Assembly (NCBI RefSeq): GCF_000209165.1
Contig: NC_009046.1
Location: 62,001 to 126,000, forward strand
Reading direction: 5' to 3'
Length of the DNA: 64,000 nucleotides
Source of the DNA: Scheffersomyces stipitis CBS 6054
Lineage: Eukaryota; Ascomycota; Pichiomycetes; Serinales; Debaryomycetaceae
Made by a program: the position numbers and the translations under genes. Below are positions 58,970 through 64,000 of the stretch, piece after piece (position 1 is the stretch's first letter; each line of letters starts with the position of its first letter). The notes beneath the pieces were generated by a model, which had not been told where the DNA came from, did no database searches, and saw only the letters and a list, made by a program, of their open reading frames with translations.

Positions 58970-61746
58970 ATGACTCTCATACAAGTACGTAAAGATAGAA
59001 TAAACACGGAAGAGTGCAAACAAATAGAATGAAAAACACAGAGAACAAGAGAACAGAGTAAGAGAGATGGGAAAACAGGAAAAAAATGACACAACAAAAG
59101 AACATAGAGGCCATAGAACGAACCACATCTGGATCCAACACCACTGTCTCCATCTCCATCCGACTACTGTCTCATTTGGTAGATAACTCTGTAGTGGAAC
59201 TCGTAGCCAATTGAAGTTAGAAAAGCCACCTCAAATCATCTCACCACTAATTCCAATATCACTATATTGGCCCTGCCAAAGCCCTAACGTATGAAAGAAC
59301 CAACAAAGCAACACTGAGCTTCCTCCCCACCACCCGGCCTTACTCCATCGCCTGGGGTTGTCTCTCCCTATCGCCCGTCGCCCCAATCAATGCAGACTAT
59401 CGTGTCCCAAATTTTTTGTTCCTCACACTCCTCTATACATTTTTTTCGCCAATCCGTGGGGAAAGATCTGTGAGAGCCCCATTAGGAAGTTTCAGCTGGC
59501 ACAATTACCTATATAATTCCATTGACTTCGCCATTTTTCATATCGCGAGACTTATAATTGTTTGACCATCTCATAGCTGTCAACGTTCATTTTTTTGCAT
59601 CGGCTCTATCCTTCATTTGTAGTCGCTACAAAGAGCCATATTTCATTCCCTCATACTACCATTTTGTTGTTCCACTCGCACCATATTCTTCCCATACTAA
59701 CTAGTGCAGAATTTCAAGAATCTCTTTACAGTAGAACCAGTAGACCCTCCCACTAAAACAAATGTCATGTTTACCTTCAGCAACACGAGCTCGATGAGCC
59801 CCACTACCACCCATCCTCACCTGGCACCTGTCAGTCCTTCTCAGGGTGAGTCGTCGAGACCCAGTTTCTCGTTCTCAGGTTCGCTTTCCGACCAGTACCC
59901 AGACTTACCCTCGCACTACAGACTCATCTCAGTGCTTGGAGAAGGTGCCTTTTCCACCGTATACAAGGCTGTCGACACCAAACAGAATGACTTGACAGTT
60001 GCCATTAAAGTCATCAACAAGGCTAACCTCTCAGCCAAACAGTACCACAACATCAAAAACGAAATACTCATCATGAAACGGGCCAGCGCCCAGCCACATC
60101 CCAACATCATCAAACTATTGCATTCCGTCAACACTCACGACCACTGCTTCCTCGTATTGGAATACTGCAACGGCGGTGAGATCTTCAACAAGATTATCGA
60201 GTACACCTACTTTTCCGAGCCCTTGTCACGCCATGTGTTCAAGCAGTTGGTGTCTGCCATCGACCATTTGCATAAGAACGACATCGTTCATCGTGACATC
60301 AAGCCAGAGAATCTACTCTTCCTCAAGATCCCATACTTTGCCCGCTCAACTGAAGAGTTCAAGCTGGTTTTGCGTAAATCAGACGATGGTTCTAAAGTAG
60401 ACGAAGGTGAGTTTCAACCCAGTGTAGGCGGGGGCACCATTGGCATCATCAAACTCGCTGATTTTGGTCTTGCTAAACAGTTGATGCCTCGCGTAAACTC
60501 TTCAACCAACTTGAAGACCCCCTGCGGAACAGCTGGTTACACGGCGCCCGAGGTAATAACCTGTAATTCTAGTGATGGTGGAAAGAAGAAACTCTTCTTC
60601 AACAACGCATCTAAGAAGAATTACTACTCTAAGTCTGTGGATATCTGGTCTTTAGGCTGTTTGCTCTATACCATTCTCTGCGGCTTTCCTCCTTTCTACG
60701 ACGACGACTCCAACCAATTGACAACCAAGATTATCAACGGAGACTTTGTTTTCTTGAAGCCATGGTGGGACGAAATCAGCAACGAAGCCAAGGACTTAAT
60801 TACCCGGATGTTGAACACTGATCCAGAAGAAAGAATTACCGTAGAAGAAATCTGGCAACACCCATGGGTCAGAGGTTCCAACGGTACTCCTTATCCTAAA
60901 CAAGTAGTAGAAGAAGAGGATGTTCCTCAACATTACTTCGAGGCTGTTGAACAGAAGTACGAGGTTATGCATATCGAAAACAACGAGTCGGACAAGTCTG
61001 ATCCAGACCACTTAACCTTTAAGTTACCCAACCAGCCATTGCAGTCCCCTAGAGCTCAAGCAATCAGGAAAGTATTTGACAATCATGCTATCATGGAATC
61101 GCTTGAACAGGACGAGGAGGACTCTAAAAACATTCAGTACTTTGCCTATGACGAAGAAGACGAAGAGGAGGAGCCGGAATTCATCGAGAATGTCCTTCTG
61201 AAAGGGGAAAAACACAAGGTTTACCCAAAGTCCCCTAATCCCATCTCTCTCAACTTCAAGGATGTGTTCAGTATCAAAAAGAGTGCATTTTCACATGGTC
61301 TTGAGTACAGTGACGATGAAGATGACGATGCTGACGATGACAACGACGAGGATTCAGAACTCGAAGACCAGGTTACGAGCTTGAATCCTACTGAATTTTC
61401 GGGTTTGAAACGTAAAAGTTCTACCAAAGCTACACCTATGGTCAAGTCTGCCTTAGGACTGGGTCTGGATCTGTACTCGGGTGGTATCAAGAGTCCTGAT
61501 GTAGAAGAAGATGAGTTTTCTAGTGCCAACTCGTCTTCAGAAAATGATCTTGATTATCAAACAAGATCGTCATCGATAATTTCCGGAATAAACGGAGAGT
61601 TCAAATTCACCCTCAGTTTGAATGATTCCAACTTGATCACTAGAAGAAGATCCTCCACCATCTCTAGAAGTTTGAAGAAACATTCGTCAAATACATCAAG
61701 CACAGGATCACCAGCTACTACTGTAACATCAACTATTGTCAGCTAG
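58970..61746 (+). CDS. RCK2: Calmodulin-kinase-like MAPK-activated kinase RCK2 (predicted two exons)
   Basis: Proposed exon 1 is 58970-58984 (5 codons, MTLIQ) and exon 2 is 59710-61746, giving 683 residues. Without the intron the first ATG is at 59767, for 659 residues. The kinase domain (about 70-400) has LGEGAFSTVYKA, VAIKVINKAN, DIVHRDIKPENLLF, LADFGLAKQL and TPCGTAGYTAPEV, with the inserted VGGGTIGIIKLADF typical of Rck1/Rck2. The tail is acidic and Ser-rich (runs of D/E, about 500-580). In S. cerevisiae Rck2 is phosphorylated by Hog1 and dampens translation in osmostress. The Rck2 N-terminus begins MLKIKALF as I recall, which aligns with MTLIQNFKNLF made by the splice. Confidence 0.87.
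58985..59709 (+). other. Predicted RCK2 intron (725 nt)
   Basis: Donor GTACGT at 58985-58990 follows a 5-codon frame begun by ATG. Branch point TACTAAC is at 59694-59700 and acceptor CAG at 59707-59709. It is phase 0 and joins in frame to NFKNLF. The intron is long for this clade. A second TATA-like box (59510-59516) lies inside it and could serve a transcript starting at ATG 59767. Confidence 0.6.
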
Positions 61747-62120
61747 TCATTACCAACCAAGTTAACGAATCTCCATGTCATTCTTTTCATTTCTTACGGG
61801 ATAAACTTTGCAAGAAGAGACTTCCTTCGATGTATTTTCCTTGAAGCTGCTATTTATTCAATTCTCATTCTTTGCATTCTTTTATGGTTTGTTTATATGT
61901 ATCGTTCTCTGGGTGTAACACTCTATGTTGTTATTTGTTATTACTATCGCATATCAATACACATTGTGTATATTGTATCAATATTGTATATCCACTTTTT
62001 GTTGACTAACACCGTATGTCTACTATTTTATAGATATTCTACACCTATTCCCACTCTTTACAATACTGTATATCTACTACAGAATATTGACCAATAGCTA
62101 TGTACAATGAAAGGCTCGCT
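61747..62120. other. Convergent spacer RCK2 / GRX5
   Basis: A 374-bp convergent spacer, T-rich on the plus strand. No gene is seen. Confidence 0.5.
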
Positions 62121-62640
62121 CTATGATCTTTCAGATGGCTTGACGTTGGCAGCTTGCGGTTCTTCTTCGACATCCTCAGGAACCAAAGCATCGTTGGCTT
62201 CTAATAATTCAGCCAATTCTCCACTCTGTGCCATGCTCATGACAATATCACAACCTCCAACAAACTCCTTGTTCACATACAATTGTGGAATGGTGGGCCA
62301 TGAGCTGTATTCCTTGATTCCATCTCTTAATTCTGGATCTTCCAAAACATTGTAGGCAGCAAACTTCTCAGGATCAACACCCTGTTGACCTAACATCTGT
62401 ATAGTAGCTCTAGAGAAACCACATTGTGGGAACTCAGGTGTACCCTTCATAAACAATACTACAGGTGAGCTGGCCACAGCCTTGTCTATAGCATCTTTAA
62501 TTTCAGTCGAGATAAATCTGGATTGTAGGATTTGTCTGGCACCTCTCTGAATAAAGTTAGTAAATGTCCAAAAAGCGGTAGAAGGTTATTCGACTTGTAC
62601 TTACGAATTGAGATCCGTTCAATAAAGCTCTTCTAAACAT
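62121..62640 (-). CDS. GRX5: Mitochondrial monothiol glutaredoxin GRX5, two exons
   Basis: Exon 1 is 62605-62640 and exon 2 is 62121-62546, giving 153 residues (S. cerevisiae Grx5 is 150). The N-terminus [12 protein letters not shown] plus the spliced [14 protein letters not shown] is a basic mitochondrial presequence. The glutaredoxin domain contains [17 protein letters not shown] with the single active-site Cys54 (CGFS class), then [11 protein letters not shown] and GGCDIV. A short charged tail follows ([11 protein letters not shown]), a little longer than in yeast. Grx5 transfers Fe-S clusters from Isu1 to client proteins in the matrix. The ATG is lost if the intron is ignored. Confidence 0.95.
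62547..62604 (-). other. GRX5 intron
   Basis: A 58-nt phase-0 intron after codon 12: donor GTAAGT (62604-62599), branch point TACTAAC (62562-62556), acceptor TTCAG ending at 62547. It falls inside the presequence. Confidence 0.93.
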
Positions 62641-63070
62641 ATTATAGCGATTCTAGCAGATATAAGTGTGAACGACTGTGGTTTAACCTATTCTCGCTTA
62701 CTCATCTGGAAATTCAATGAGGATACAGCGCTACATTTTGTCTAATATACTATGTGCAGGGAGTAAAGCTAATTTGGTAAAATGTGGACTATAACTTGAA
62801 GTCAATAGATTCAAAATGAATTATTAACAGCCAAAGAGCAAATGTTCTTGTTTAAGGAAACTCAAAAACTCAAACAACTATTAAATATCCATATTGAAAT
62901 ACATATATATTCCATGAACTAACATTTAGCTTTAATGTCTTATCGATCTCACAATCTTCCGCTCACAATTTTTCGCAGCCATATAAAGCGTGAAACGTCT
63001 TTTTGCAATCGTTTTTTTCTGTTTTTCTTCTTTTTTCTCTAAACTACATTTAAGTTCAACAACTTCAAAA
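62641..63070. promoter_or_regulatory. Divergent promoter region GRX5 / PIR gene
   Basis: This 430-bp region has TATA-like sequence and long T-runs before the PIR ATG at 63071. Nothing else is seen. Confidence 0.5.
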
Positions 63071-63886
63071 ATGCTCTCTAGTGTATTGGCAACTCTATTG
63101 TTATCTTCAACCGTTCTCTCATCTCCTGTTTGGATTCCTGAGTCCAACGGGGACTGGACTACTTTGAGACCCGACCTGGACCCTCTTCCTAACAGTTTTG
63201 GTTCTGTACCATTTTCCTTTGGTATCGTCGTCAATCCATACCAGGAAACAGAAGACGGAGAACTTGAAGTTCCTCCAGTTTCAACCATTGCCAGACTGTT
63301 GACAACCGTTTTTACAACTTCAGTTGTTACCGCCGCTCCTAAACCTACAAAGGTTGCTGATATTGTTCAGATTTTGGATGGTCAAGTCCAAAGAGTTAAC
63401 GTAGACGCTGAGCCTACGGATGATTCTCAAGTTCCAGAAGAAGAAGAATGCGAAGATGAAGAAGAGGTTTTGATTGAAGAAACTGAAGAGAACAGTGACT
63501 CCTTGGATAAGCGCCATGATGAAGAATGCTGCGACGATGATGAAGAAGAAGAAGATAAAGAGTTCGTTTCTCCTGTTTACGCTGTTGCTTGTGCCACCAA
63601 CACAACATTGCAGATGACTCTTCAAGATACCATCTTGAGAGATTCCAACAACAGAATCGGGTCTATTGTTTCAGGACATCAGTTTCAATTCGATGGTCCT
63701 GTCCCACAACATGGTGCTATTTATGCTGCAGGTTGGTACATCACCGAACACGCCCAGTTAGCCTTAGGAAACTCTACTGAGTTCTACCAATGTGCTTCGG
63801 GTGATTTCTACAATTTGTACCATGAGCCCATTGGATTGCAATGTAATCCTGTTGTCTTGGATGTCGTCGAGTTGATTGAATGTTAA
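63071..63886 (+). CDS. PIR-family cell-wall protein with acidic insert
   Basis: A 271-residue secreted protein from the ATG at 63071 (upstream the frame is open but has no ATG). A signal peptide (about 1-18) is followed by a variable stretch, one PIR repeat core QILDGQVQ at 100-107, and an acidic region (about 123-163) enclosing a Kex2-type Lys147-Arg148 in SLDKRHDE. The C-terminal domain has [18 protein letters not shown] and [16 protein letters not shown], with cysteines 174, 241, 258, 271 in exact C-66-C-16-C-12-C spacing, the PIR hallmark. PIR proteins are linked to beta-1,3-glucan by an ester at the repeat Gln. Here the single repeat precedes the Kex2 site, an unusual order. S. cerevisiae Pir1/Hsp150/Cis3 are the relatives. 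Confidence 0.85.
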   Translation: MLSSVLATLLLSSTVLSSPVWIPESNGDWTTLRPDLDPLPNSFGSVPFSFGIVVNPYQETEDGELEVPPVSTIARLLTTVFTTSVVTAAPKPTKVADIVQILDGQVQRVNVDAEPTDDSQVPEEEECEDEEEVLIEETEENSDSLDKRHDEECCDDDEEEEDKEFVSPVYAVACATNTTLQMTLQDTILRDSNNRIGSIVSGHQFQFDGPVPQHGAIYAAGWYITEHAQLALGNSTEFYQCASGDFYNLYHEPIGLQCNPVVLDVVELIEC

Positions 63887-64000
63887 AATTCTCAATCATC
63901 GTAGTATAATATATATAGCTAAATCCTAATAAATATATTTAATTGAAGTATTTCACTCTTGTATAGAGAGCAAGGATTGCTATTGCTCTATAAACAACAA
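63887..64000. other. 3' flank of the PIR gene
   Basis: 114 bp of AT-rich sequence to the window end, containing the probable terminator. Nothing more is seen. Confidence 0.4.

Overview
The window is nuclear DNA of a budding yeast of the CUG-Ser clade (Scheffersomyces/Debaryomyces/Candida relatives). Genes are dense, mostly intronless and eukaryotic. The splice signals I can find are GTAAGT, GTACGT or GTATGT donors with TACTAAC branch points. CTG codons fall where the family has serine: the EF-G motif RGITIQ-S-AA in MEF2, and helicase motif VI of HRQ1. A homolog of the sporulation kinase SMK1 suggests a lineage able to sporulate. I cannot fix the species.

Layout. Positions 1-15384 hold SAM35 (cut by the window edge), PAA1, LSM5, SSK1, DOS2, a YDR061W-type ABC ATPase, LCB2, OCA6 and DOA4. 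Positions 15768-29649 hold a cytosolic GH5 glucosidase-like protein, HRQ1, APL1, MHO1, a minimal RhoGDI-like protein, SMK1 (spliced) and SUI2. Positions 29853-45873 hold a long leucine-rich-repeat (LRR) protein, an MCH-type transporter, an intron-containing tRNA-Pro(AGG), MEF2, a SNF11-like SWI/SNF subunit, PUT3 and an F-box/LRR protein. Positions 46104-63886 hold a secreted CAP/PRY protein, HCS1, a spliced mitofissin (ATG44-like) gene, URB1, an RCK2-type kinase with a probable tiny first exon, spliced GRX5 and a PIR cell-wall protein.

As I recall the S. cerevisiae map, several ancestral neighbourhoods are kept in shuffled form: YDR061W-LCB2-OCA6-DOS2-DOA4-PAA1-SNF11 (chromosome IV), APL1-SUI2-MHO1 (X) and URB1-PUT3-HCS1 (XI). 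This supports the ortholog calls.

Most genes are housekeeping: sphingolipid synthesis, ubiquitin recycling, endocytosis, translation initiation, ribosome assembly, mitochondrial translation and Fe-S assembly. Others are signalling (SSK1 and RCK2 of the osmostress pathway, SMK1) or surface proteins (PRY, PIR). I see no transposon, CRISPR array, viral remnant or horizontally acquired island. The points most worth a second look are the spliced upstream ORF overlapping the HCS1 start, the RCK2 micro-exon, a PIR protein whose only PIR repeat lies before its Kex2 site, the two LRR proteins, and a RhoGDI without its regulatory arm.
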